Under the pieces are notes generated by a model. That model did not search any database. It was not told the origin of the DNA and was given only the letters and a program-made list of their open reading frames with translations. A stretch of 64,000 nucleotides of DNA, taken from Candidatus Thorarchaeota archaeon SMTZ1-45. Its GTDB lineage: Archaea; Asgardarchaeota; Thorarchaeia; Thorarchaeales; Thorarchaeaceae. The first letter of the stretch is position 1; each line of letters starts with the position of its first letter. The position numbers and the translations under genes were made by a program. The DNA lies in contig LRSL01000058.1 in assembly GCA_001563335.1 (NCBI GenBank), forward strand, positions 1 through 64,000, in the 5' to 3' direction. Of the stretch, positions 1 through 11,000 are shown one piece after another.

Positions 1-52
1 AAAGCGTGAAATAGAAAACACTACTGTCCCTACTAAAGGTAGTACCTCAATA

Positions 53-289
53 ATGAACTCCCTTTGGTTAACACATTATGGCTATAAAATCCTTGAAGCT
101 TTAGGAGTAGGATTACAACATTTTGGTACAGATATCGAAAAAGTGAAGATTAGCTTCGAGGATCTAGGATTCTCGTTAACGATTCGAGAAGTAGATTCAC
201 TGCAAAATTTGGATATTTCAGAAGCAGTCGAGGTTTCTTACAGCATGAGAAATTATGTTTACAATGAGATTGATAAAGCATACCTATAG
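53..289 (+). CDS. hypothetical protein (78 aa)
   Basis: ORF track only; no recognised family. Confidence 0.35.
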   Translation: MNSLWLTHYGYKILEALGVGLQHFGTDIEKVKISFEDLGFSLTIREVDSLQNLDISEAVEVSYSMRNYVYNEIDKAYL

Positions 290-365
290 AAAAATAGCTT
301 TGTTACCTTCTTCGATACACTAAATTAGCCAATACCAAGATGTAACAAAGCCGGTGATGTGACAT

Positions 366-962
366 TTGGCCTCAATAAAACGTCGGCTTTATTTCAATGA
401 ACCAATAGTTCGTACAAAGGTCAATAGAGTTCGGTTTCCAAAAATATGTCCTGTATGTGGTAGCCCCGCCAATAAGACTACACGAATCTCTACTAACCCA
501 GGACGAAAAGTGTGGCTTCGTCCAAACTTTGACCCTTACTTTAATCACTGGGGAAAAAACCAACTCGCAAATGCAGAGAGTAAGAGCTTCATTGTGGATG
601 TGTGCGAAGATCATCTGGTGTCTGACAATGCTGAATTGAGAATGAGAGGACTCTCCTCCATCATCGCTTCTCTAGTCGCTGGTATTTCGATATTTGCCCT
701 AATCTATGCAGGTGCTGATTATTGGGCTAGAAGACCAGTAAGTCCATGGGTTTATTCCTATGTTTTAATACTTGCACTCTCGTTGTCTTTTGCATACATT
801 TCGTTCCGACCATCTGCATTAGAGGCATCATTCAGAATCATAGGTTTCGATTTCGAGTTGCAATATGTATGGTTTGCTTTGAGTAATCCTTCATACCGGG
901 ACCTGTTTCTGAAAGAGAATTCACATCATGCCGAACTTGTGACATGGATAGTCAAATTCTAA
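366..962 (+). CDS. hypothetical membrane protein with N-terminal CxxC zinc-ribbon-like motif
   Basis: Translation has CPVCGSPA followed by two hydrophobic segments (ASLVAGISIFALIYAGADYW; YVLILALSLSFAYISF); TTG start. Confidence 0.65.
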   Translation: MASIKRRLYFNEPIVRTKVNRVRFPKICPVCGSPANKTTRISTNPGRKVWLRPNFDPYFNHWGKNQLANAESKSFIVDVCEDHLVSDNAELRMRGLSSIIASLVAGISIFALIYAGADYWARRPVSPWVYSYVLILALSLSFAYISFRPSALEASFRIIGFDFELQYVWFALSNPSYRDLFLKENSHHAELVTWIVKF

Positions 963-964
963 TG

Positions 965-2401
965 TTAGGAGCTTCTCCTATCTCTATTTTCATAATAGTC
1001 ACATACTCGAGAAAGGGCACTCGCAGCTTCATTGATGTTTCTAAAAACTGGAAGTCCATGCTCGACAAAGATCTTCCAAGCATCAGCCCTTTGGACAGGG
1101 TATGCCACCTCAGGAATAACAATTAGAACTGGTTTGTTTTCTGTTTCAACAACCTTCCTTCCTGCTTTTGCCATAACCTTCCAATATTCTATTAACACAT
1201 CAGCTGCACCCATGATTGATGCTGCTTGATACATATTATGAACATCCGCTTCAATTATCAGTGAATCGAACATGGACTCTTCGCCAACAATACGGATTAC
1301 TTCAGAAGTGGTTTGATCTTGGTAGTAATCAGCCGCAAGATCTACGGGATTCCCTAGACCCGTTCCTACATCAAGAATCAATGGATCAAGTCTTTTGATT
1401 GTTTCTTCAGATGTCCTTGGAACATTCAGTCCTTTTTCTATACAAAGGTCAGTAAGAATTACACTTGTTCCTCCACTGATTGCTACTAGTCCTATATTTC
1501 TCGTCCTGGGTTTTGGACTTAAGGAGAAAATGCTCAGAGTTGCAATCAAATCTTCAACAGTGTCAACAGTCAAAACATTTGCCTGGCGAAATACAGCTTT
1601 CCATATTTCTTTGCTACCTGCGAGTGCACCAGTATGCGACGCGGCAGCTCGAGAACCTTCAGTGGATCTCCCACCCTTAAGTACTACAAGTGGTTTTCTT
1701 TCAGCCAAATTGATCATCGAGTCTAAAATCTTCTTGCCGTTCTTCACGCCTTCTAAATATGCTCCAACAGCTTTTGTGTCAATATCAGTATGAAAGTAGT
1801 CAAGAAGTTCTTGAGGTGTAATGTCCACTTGGTTTCCAAAACTGAAAACCTTACTAAAACCTACACCAGATTCTACACCTGCAGTGTATGTGGTTATTGC
1901 AACTCCCCCGGATTGAGATAGGAATCCTACATTACCTGAGAGTCTCTTGATTGTTGGCATAAATGCAAACCCTATCTTTGGGTACATTAGACCCATACAG
2001 TTCGGTCCAAATGCTCTCATTCCTGTTTCATCAAGTATGCCACGGAGCTCTTCTTCCCGCTGTTTTCCTTCCTCAGTTCCTAGTTCAGAGAATCCACTGG
2101 TGAATATCGTGACTCCTTTTGCTCCTTGCCTATGACATTCCCTCAAAGCCTCTGGGACTGCCTTATACGGGACTCGAATTATTGCATAGTCGATTTTCTC
2201 TGGGATGTCTTCGACACTTGTTAATATCTTATGACCCAGGACTTCGCCTCCACTTCTTGAAACAAACCATACTCTGAGGTCATGTTCCCATTGCAGCATT
2301 GAGTGTGCCCAATAATATCCCATGCTTGGAGATACACCAACTATAGCTACCGATCTGATATTGAGGATGTCAGATATCGAAGGTTTCATTGTCTGGGTCA
2401 T
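965..2401 (-). CDS. acyl-CoA/acetyl-CoA synthetase (NDP-forming), CoA-binding alpha-type subunit
   Basis: N-terminal Rossmann CoA-binding region (RSVAIVGVSPSMGYYWAHSML), FGPNCMGLMYP, SQSGGVA and GGRSTEGSRAAASHTGALAG motifs typical of ADP-forming acyl-CoA synthetases. Confidence 0.85.
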   Translation of the reverse strand: MTQTMKPSISDILNIRSVAIVGVSPSMGYYWAHSMLQWEHDLRVWFVSRSGGEVLGHKILTSVEDIPEKIDYAIIRVPYKAVPEALRECHRQGAKGVTIFTSGFSELGTEEGKQREEELRGILDETGMRAFGPNCMGLMYPKIGFAFMPTIKRLSGNVGFLSQSGGVAITTYTAGVESGVGFSKVFSFGNQVDITPQELLDYFHTDIDTKAVGAYLEGVKNGKKILDSMINLAERKPLVVLKGGRSTEGSRAAASHTGALAGSKEIWKAVFRQANVLTVDTVEDLIATLSIFSLSPKPRTRNIGLVAISGGTSVILTDLCIEKGLNVPRTSEETIKRLDPLILDVGTGLGNPVDLAADYYQDQTTSEVIRIVGEESMFDSLIIEADVHNMYQAASIMGAADVLIEYWKVMAKAGRKVVETENKPVLIVIPEVAYPVQRADAWKIFVEHGLPVFRNINEAASALSRVCDYYENRDRRSS

Positions 2402-2502
2402 TTAGATATCTCCAGTGAGGGTCGAGGGAATCCGCCTCCGATTTAAGAATACCTGAAAGGCACCATATCACGAAAGATGTGAAAAATGATTGGTGAGGAG
2501 AA

Positions 2503-2616
2503 TGCGTCGGTCGTTGTTGGGGATCGATGCATCATTACGCCAGCCTGCGGATACCAGCGCGACAACCAGAGACGGTTTCTCGAGGATAACCGACAATATT
2601 TCTCATGACCGACGCA
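2503..2616. ncRNA. candidate structured RNA or leader in a divergent intergenic region
   Basis: Perfect 10-bp closing inverted repeat TGCGTCGGTC (2503-2512) / GACCGACGCA (2607-2616) enclosing an internal CGGTT..AACCG hairpin; GC-richer than its surroundings. Confidence 0.35.
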
Positions 2617-2698
2617 CATGTATATCAAACTCATAGTAGTTAATATAATATGTGCGTATATATTCATATAGCACTAAATTAGAAAACTGCGCGGTTAC

Positions 2699-4882
2699 AT
2701 GAACCAGCTTGTTAATATGATAAAACATCGGAGGGAGGATATGCGTCGCGCTCTTGTCTTATGCATTGCCTTTCTTCTTATAATGTACGCAAAGTTTGAT
2801 GGCAACCAGCTTGTGACGCAGAGCACTGAAACTCATCTTCCCAGTCAAGATTATCTACCAGTTGAGAGGAATTGGTCAGCTAACATTATAGTTGTTGGAT
2901 ATAATCCCACCCTAATTGATGAGCTAATTCTTCTTCAAGGATTACCCACAGCTAGGTACTACACAACAGAAGATGTTGAAATCACTTACAATATCGACTA
3001 TGAGATTTACTTCGCAGACAAAAGCTATGTTGATGACCTTCGTCAAGTGATGCTTGATAATTCAAACAATGGAACTGGAACAGGAACTAGGCTTGATGAA
3101 AGCGCACTCATCTATCAAAAAGCTCACTTAGATGAACCTCAAAGGATATTCTACCCAAGAGATGGTCGTGTTATTGATGGGTATGCTGTTGAAGATTGGC
3201 TGGAAGAGAATCCTTTTGTAGCTCCTCCCAGCCTAGGTTATACTCTCTACCTTGTGAACTTCTCTGAGTTTGATCGTGCGGATCACAGTCTCGAACACTG
3301 GTATGATTACCATCCAGAGGACCCAGACACCGGAGAAGAACAGGATTGGTTTCGCTTAGAATGGGATAATCCTCTCAATCCAGATGTTACAATGGACTAT
3401 CCATTCTTTGGTGGACGGTATAACACCTATCTTGTCGACCCCAGCGCACACCATTGGTATCTGAAGTGGTGCAGGATTTGGTGGAGTGAAGAAATTGGTA
3501 CAGATCGTGACTTTTGGACTCAAGACCTAGAGGACAAAGTAGGAACTCTGAACCTCTCAGCTCCAGCAGGTGTTGCTTCTCTCAATGTGTATTTGAGAGA
3601 TTGTATTTGGGATCCAATAACACAACTCTTCTTCCCTTATCAACATCAGCCCGCAAGTTATGTCAACTCTGGAACTCTGAAAGCGCTCATTTTTTGTATG
3701 GATGTCGCAAATGGAACATCTGTTGAAAGTCTTGAATGGGTCACTGATGCGGACATGCAGAAAGCCCATCTTGAGGAGCTCTATCCATTCATTCAGTGGG
3801 ATGTCGATGTTGAGTACCTCGATATCGACGAAGAAACTGTATGGAATAATTTGTTTTGGACCTATGCCACTGTGGAACCTGATGGGACTACAGTCGTAGA
3901 TGGTGGTGCCATGTTTAGTGCGATCTATAATATCATGAAACCTCTGTTTGTTGCTGATGATGAGAACATCAATGTATTCGGAGTAGTATTCATCAAGAAA
4001 CAAATGGAGATGCATGTGTATGGCCGTACCTATACAGGACTTGGCGGTAGTGGGCAAACAGTCATTTGGAAATCGTGGGAACGATACTATCGCCCTGATG
4101 GTGTGACACCAAAAGATGGGATATCCGCAGTGCAACTCCATGAAACTATGCATGCAATTGGATTTCATCACACTTGGCAGCATGAGTATTACTCAAGCGA
4201 TTTCTCATGGGGTCCAATGGGTTACTTTGCGTACCATAATGGCACTTCCACATTTGATAAGAATTGGGTCCAAGGAACATACTTGGACCAAATGGAAGCT
4301 ACTCTCTGGAATGAATTGCTTACTAGACCACAAACCGAGTATGATAGACCTGAAACTGAACTTGCTGAACAACTTGCAAATGGCGCTTTTAGTAGAGCAC
4401 GAGATTTCTATAATGAGATGGAGTGGATGGCTGCATATGAAGCACTTATAGATGCAAGAGATTGGATAAAACGTGTGTATTCTTCGATAGAGGATGCAAC
4501 ACCTCCAGTAATCCATGCTTGGGGAACAATTCCTCACGAGATTGGTTCTGACGAGTTCCTCGTCTGGGCTCATGTGACTGATGAAAATTCTGGTCTGGAA
4601 AATGTGACACTCCATGTTCAGATTGATGAAGGAATCATCCAATCATTTCCAATGTCACTAGAAGGCGCGAATTGGACAGTTCAAGTGCCTGCATCTGGAC
4701 CATACACAAATCTTTCAATATGGATCATAGCGTGGGATTGGGGCATGAACATGGCGAGAGGGAATACTATCTCTCAAGTACAAGCTCCTCTCGATTGGTT
4801 GTTTCCATTAACCGTCACAGTAAGCACAGCGGCCTTAGTTATTGTGATTGGAGTTTATGTGCTGCGGCAAAAGAGTAGATAA
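2699..4882 (+). CDS. secreted, membrane-anchored metzincin-like zinc metalloprotease
   Basis: N-terminal hydrophobic segment; HETMHAIGFHH matches HExxHxxGxxH; downstream WGPMGYF is a possible Met-turn; C-terminal TM (LFPLTVTVSTAALVIVIGVYVLRQKSR). Confidence 0.75.
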   Translation: MNQLVNMIKHRREDMRRALVLCIAFLLIMYAKFDGNQLVTQSTETHLPSQDYLPVERNWSANIIVVGYNPTLIDELILLQGLPTARYYTTEDVEITYNIDYEIYFADKSYVDDLRQVMLDNSNNGTGTGTRLDESALIYQKAHLDEPQRIFYPRDGRVIDGYAVEDWLEENPFVAPPSLGYTLYLVNFSEFDRADHSLEHWYDYHPEDPDTGEEQDWFRLEWDNPLNPDVTMDYPFFGGRYNTYLVDPSAHHWYLKWCRIWWSEEIGTDRDFWTQDLEDKVGTLNLSAPAGVASLNVYLRDCIWDPITQLFFPYQHQPASYVNSGTLKALIFCMDVANGTSVESLEWVTDADMQKAHLEELYPFIQWDVDVEYLDIDEETVWNNLFWTYATVEPDGTTVVDGGAMFSAIYNIMKPLFVADDENINVFGVVFIKKQMEMHVYGRTYTGLGGSGQTVIWKSWERYYRPDGVTPKDGISAVQLHETMHAIGFHHTWQHEYYSSDFSWGPMGYFAYHNGTSTFDKNWVQGTYLDQMEATLWNELLTRPQTEYDRPETELAEQLANGAFSRARDFYNEMEWMAAYEALIDARDWIKRVYSSIEDATPPVIHAWGTIPHEIGSDEFLVWAHVTDENSGLENVTLHVQIDEGIIQSFPMSLEGANWTVQVPASGPYTNLSIWIIAWDWGMNMARGNTISQVQAPLDWLFPLTVTVSTAALVIVIGVYVLRQKSR

Positions 4883-4888
4883 TCGATC

Positions 4889-4907
4889 TCTCTCAATTGG
4901 TGAGAGA
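4889..4907 (+). terminator. hairpin downstream of the metalloprotease gene
   Basis: TCTCTCA-ATTGG-TGAGAGA, perfect 7-bp stem just after the stop codon. Confidence 0.4.
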
Positions 4908-5037
4908 AATCATTCGCTGTCGAAATTTCGAAAGACTTGACGATTTCTATGTGCTACATCTATTCATATAGACCTAATCTACTAATCAACTAACCAGTCG
5001 ACTTGGTCGAGTTCATACTCATCTAGGAGATTTTAGT

Positions 5038-8000
5038 ATGAAATTAAAGAAGAACTTGAGTCTATTTTTGGTATTGACATCACTCATCTTGAGTTTTGGT
5101 GCGATTGGAGTAAATAACAACATACACCAATCAATTACTCCGAGTTCAGAACTGATTGATATTGGTGATGGTCAATATATTGAAGTGGGCCCAGATGAAG
5201 TTCTTGAAACTATTTCTCTCTCTGAAGTACCAACAAATCTCCAAGGTGAAGGTTCTCCATTAGTTATATCAGAGTATGGACAACGTACCAATCATTTCGA
5301 TAACCTTGAGCTAGCATATTATCCCACAAATACGACAACAACGCAGATGGTTTCGGTACCGTTAGGTCCTCTATGGGAAGGTACTGACATGTTTGTCAAT
5401 GTGAGTGACCTTCAAGAGAATCGGACATACCTGACGAATCCTGGTTTCGATTCAACAGCGGATTGGACGCTAGGTACTGATGATGTTGGCACCTATACAA
5501 ATCCGATGTCTTCAACAATAACTGGCGGTTATGTCAGCTTCCAAATGGAAGGGGTTTTGTCAGGCGGTTACTATCGTCATGATCTTGGTGATAGACAATA
5601 TGCTGAACAGACCATCAATACTAATCGTGGAGAAGTCACATGGGTCGGTGTATCACTCGACTACTGGGTCGATGATGCTTGGGGTGGTTTGCCCATAGGA
5701 TTTTGGGAGCTTTATGCTCAAGTTGGCCATGATGATGATGTGGATAATCATCTATGGCACATGCAGTTCAGCGATGTCCTCGCACAAGTGACTTGGTACT
5801 CCACTGGATTAATCGAAGCTGATCCATCATTAATCACTTCTTCAAGTTTCATCCTCCAAATTGGTATGAGAACAACTCGATCATTCGGAAGCAATCCCCA
5901 ACTCTACCCTGAGGTCAGAATGGATAATGTTAGGATTTTCATAAAATCACGTGTCCAACCAAGTCAAGTCAATTTGGAAATGAATGGACTGCCTGTTTCA
6001 AACATCACAGATGGGTTCAGTTGGCTATGGAGTTTAGGATCAGTTCAAGAATCAGCAGTCATTCCGTGGAGTGGAAGTGCAGTCAACGCTACTTTCAGTT
6101 GGACTCCTACTCCAGTTAATCCCAATCCTAACTTCGATATTCGTGTTACATTTTCTGTTGACATGACAGTCTATGCCCGAAAGGTAGGGCAATCCTCTCT
6201 ATATGAGGCGGATGTACAAAGTTTTGGGACTCACTATTCTGTATCCAATTCTAGTCAGGTACAATGGCTAACCTACTACTATGTAGCAGTTCCAAATGGA
6301 TATTCCAATTTCTTCTATTTCAATGCAAGCAAATCAGACACGCTTGTTATTGATATGGTTTCTCAACCTCGTTTTCCGAGTGTCAACTTTCCATATTGGT
6401 CAACTACTGCAACAACACTGAACATATCTGTTTACGAGGGTGTTGTTGGGACATACCAGAACGGATTTTGGAAGATTACTGGACATTCAGGAAATATTAT
6501 CCAAGACCTGCGAATGTCAAGTGGAGCTGCTTGGGTTACAACTAATACTTATCAAGCAAATGACAATGTTCGTTTTAGAGCATATCTTGATTCAGTTTAT
6601 GATGGAGCTACTGTATCATTCAAAGTATATGATACAATGGGTACACTCTGGGCTACGTTGAGCGCAGGAGTTTCGTCTGGAATCGCTGAAACAACTGATT
6701 TGACTCTTGATCCTTACTTGGCGGAGGTTGGAGGGTGGCAAGTTCAAGCATTTGTCAATGATTCTATCTCCGGATCTCCTGTTGAAAATATTGGATATTA
6801 TTCACGATCTTTCTCGATTGAACATGGATCTGACATGTATATTGCATATCCAAGGCAATCCATTTTCACATGGGAAAGAAACCTTACATACGGCCAAGAT
6901 ATGCTACTTCAAATTGGCGTGAACGATTCTGATAACGGTTTCCTATTGCCAGGAGGTTCTGCGACTTATAACTGGACCACAGGAACACATCCTCTGAACG
7001 ATATGGGTACAGGTGAATATAGTGTAGTCCTTAATACTGCAGATCTTGGACTTCCAGGTCGGTATGTGATAAGCCTAACTTGGAGTAAATCCTACTATGA
7101 CTCACTTCAACGCTACTTTGTTATCAACGTCGTTGAGGAAACTACACTACAATCTGCAAGTGCTCCAGGAGTTCAGGTGCCCCGTGGTGACGATGCCTTA
7201 CTAGAACTATTCTTTGCAGATTCAGAAGGCTCTGGGATTGATAACGCAGTTCTGTTTTGTAATTGGACTGATTCATCTTATTCTATAGATCCAGTAATTG
7301 GAGAACCTGGCAATTATTCTCTTTCGATAACCACGAATAATTCGAATCTTGGTACATATGCGATTGTTGTGACCGCCCAGAAAGACTACTATACTACATC
7401 ACAAGTTCTTCTTTTCGTGGAGGTCCGCCAGATTTTCACATCTGTTTCTGTTTCACAGAGTATCCTCGCCTTACCCGTTGGATATGAAGAAACTATTACT
7501 CTGACGTATTGGGATACCGATCATGACCTCCCAATATCTGGTGCTGAGAGTTCAATATCGTGCAACTGGTCAGATTACACTGTCGTGGAGAGCTCCCCAG
7601 GCGAGTATGATATTACCTTTAGCTCTCTTGATTCAGACCCTATTCAAGATTACACAGTTGTTTTTGATGTAAGTCGTTTTGCGTACCAGAATCACACTTT
7701 TGACATTGGTATTAACATCATAACCCATCTGACATCATTCTCATTAGATAACCCTATAGAACCTACTCCATATACAGGTCAGATCACAATCTATGTTCTC
7801 TATTATGATATCACAACCTCTTCTGGGATTGTGGGAAGTGATGTCCTAATCTACGCAGAAGCTGCTGGTGTACCATCTCTCCAATTCACTGTAGTCAATG
7901 GAACAACACAAGGTCAATACATCATAAGAATTAGAGCAGATCAATGGGGTTCAATTGGCTGGAAGGATATCACCATCTTCGCAAATTGGACTGGATCACA

Positions 8001-11000
8001 ACCAAAACACGACAATAAGGTACTCCAAGTACGAGCTAGGGTCGCAGGAAGTCCAACAGATTTGTATATTGGTACAAATCCAATTGCAACACCCTATGGA
8101 GAGAATATAACATTCTCTGTTGTATACTGGGATGTTAGTAATAGCACTGGAGTTTCAAATAGTACAGGTGCTTACCCATTCAATGTTTTCTTGTTTGTAG
8201 AAGTTAAAACACCCGGTCAAACCTTAACACAAGACCTAATGGTAATTACTGAACTAGGAAATGGTGAATACCAGATTACCTTTGATACAGACTATCTAAG
8301 TGGTTTAATTGGATGCCAGCTTCGGATTTATGCAAATTGGACTAGCGGCCAGCTTCCTTTGTATGAAAACAGAACACTAGCAATCATAGTGTATACTCGG
8401 TATCGACAGACAAGTGTTCTATGGAATCCCTTGCCAACTACGCCATATGGTGATAGTGTAAATCTGACATTTTCTTACATGGATGTACTATCAGGTATGC
8501 GAATCCCTGATGATGCAAAATTGAACTATCAAGTCCAAGAGGCAGGACTTGTCTTGAGTGCGATTTACTTGAGTGGTAGTCAACAGTTTGTACTCACACT
8601 TGATACAACATGGTGGAATAATGTTGGCACATTCACATTTCATCTAGATGTTACATGGTCAGGATCTCCATTCTATCAAAACAGAACTAACATCCCGATT
8701 TCAATTACAATTCGCAATAGATACACTACTCTTGAACACGGTCCCTATACTTCAATTCAATATGGTAACAATTTAACACTCATCTTCACATATAGAGACC
8801 TCGATGGACAATCATTGTTGAACACTGGATCACTTACGCTTGATCCATCACTACTGGGTTATTATAGTGTAGTGAATAATTTTGATGGAACATATAAGGT
8901 AACACTCAATACGACTGCATTTCCATCTCTCGGTATTTTTACAGTAAATGTCACTATTACATATACAGGTTTCAATTACTGCTATGATGCAAACGATTTC
9001 TTCTATCTGACGCTAATTCAAAGAAGAACACAATTGACTAGCGAAACTCCAGACCTAGCTATATTTCTAGAAGAAGCGGTGATAATAGTATCATATATTG
9101 ATGATAATACATATGCAGCAATTCTTGGTGCGACAGTAACCGCGACCTGCATGAATGCAACACTTCAGCTTGGAGTCAACTATTGGGTCGATGCTCTTCC
9201 AAGTGGGGACTATCGAATCAGAATCTCAACACTTGCTCTTGGTAACTTTGGTCAATATACTATCACTATTTCTGCTAGTAAGGCTGGATCACCATTTTAT
9301 AGAAGCAGAGTGCTAGATGTTTCAATTGATGTCGTTAGAAGGTATGCGACTATTTCAGTTACTCGTTCCCCATTGACTACACCGTTCCTTGAGAATGTTG
9401 AATTCCAAGTGACCGCAATCGATGATGTCAACGGTACCAGAATACCTCTTTCTAAGTCAGTACTCATTATAACACATGGAGGAGGCACACTCATACTAGA
9501 TTCTGAGTACACACTCACAGGTCAGAATGGCTTCTATCTGATATCCTTCAACTCGACACTACTGACTTCTCAATTAGAAGATGCCTATCCAATCAACATC
9601 CTCTTCTATTGGGGTGACTCAGCGCCTTATTATGAAAATTCAACCGCTTCTACTGAAGTCACAATTTCAACAAGATTCACTCAAGCATCGGTCCTATCAA
9701 CTCCTCCTGCATATTACTTCTTCAATATCAGTACTCTAATCTATTATAGCGATTATCTGACTGGAAATGGGATTCCTGGAGCCGATATCTCGGTTGATTG
9801 TGCTAACTCTACAAGTTTCACAAATTGGATAGTTGATCAAGGAGATGGAACATATCAGATTCTTGTTGATACAACGACACTCACTGGACTAGGGAAGTAT
9901 TTCTTTACTGTGAATTTGACTTGGTATGGAACTCCATTCTACACAAATGTGACTAACTTGAATTTTGCAGTGGTAGTCAATTCTGTATCTACTACACTTA
10001 GCTTTACACTTCCACAGGGAGTAACCTATTACTTGGGTGATGATATTCATGCGAATATCACCTTTACCGCAATTGAGTTTGGTGTTGGGATTTCAGGTGC
10101 AAATGTCACAAGTAATTGGAATATCACCTATCCAACAATCGCCACAATCACCGAGATAGATATTGGCGTTTATGAAATGATTATCCAGACTTCAGGAATG
10201 GATGCTGGCCTATATTCGTTTTCAATTTCTGCTTCAAAATATCTACATCAAAATCAATCCATACTGGCTGATATCCTATTGGCTGCGATACCTGTTCAGA
10301 TAGAACTCTTTTTCAATCCAACAAATCCACTTTGGGGTAATGCTATTGATTTTCAAGCAAATGTCACTGATGCAAGAAATGGGAATCCAATTTCTGGAGC
10401 ATTCGTCAATCTTACAATATCCTCAATAACCGTGAATATGACACCAGGTGCACCAGGAATATACACTTGCACTATACAGAGTTGGCAGATAGGCGCAGGA
10501 GAGCACACGATTCGAGTGGTTTCGGTTCTTCTTAATTATGAGAGTAGACAAAGAGATTTCCAAATACGTATTGATAAGATCTCATCAAAGATTTCAGGCT
10601 CCCTTGATCCGCTTACTACTGTTAATGGATTAGCAGTCACAATAGAAGTGGATTATCTTGACTACGCAAACAGTTCTGTAATCGAAGATGGTCTTGTTAC
10701 CTATAGCTGGATTGGTGGTTCAGGCCAGATTGTTTGGTCTGTCATTGATGACAAATATGTAGTGCAGTTTGTTGTTTCAGGAGTTCCAGTAGGGACTCAC
10801 CAAATCCTCATTCAAGCATCATCTGATAACTACAAGAGTATAAGCATGCAACTAACAATTGAGATTACTGAACTTTCCACAAGTCTGATTGCTATCTCCG
10901 AATTCATTGTTACAGTAAACTATCGGGACATAGCAAACATTACAGTATATCTTAACAACACTGATCTGAATACACCAGTGACTGGAGCATTACTATCATA

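Noticed and set aside
1395-1793. 132-aa plus-strand ORF within the acyl-CoA synthetase gene
   Set aside because: Shadow ORF opposite a strongly supported gene.
2443-2667. 74-aa minus-strand ORF in the divergent intergenic region
   Set aside because: Translation unconvincing; the segment is better explained by RNA/DNA structure.
3557-4183. 208-aa minus-strand ORF antisense to the metalloprotease
   Set aside because: The plus-strand frame carries clear domain motifs; the antisense translation has no recognisable domain.
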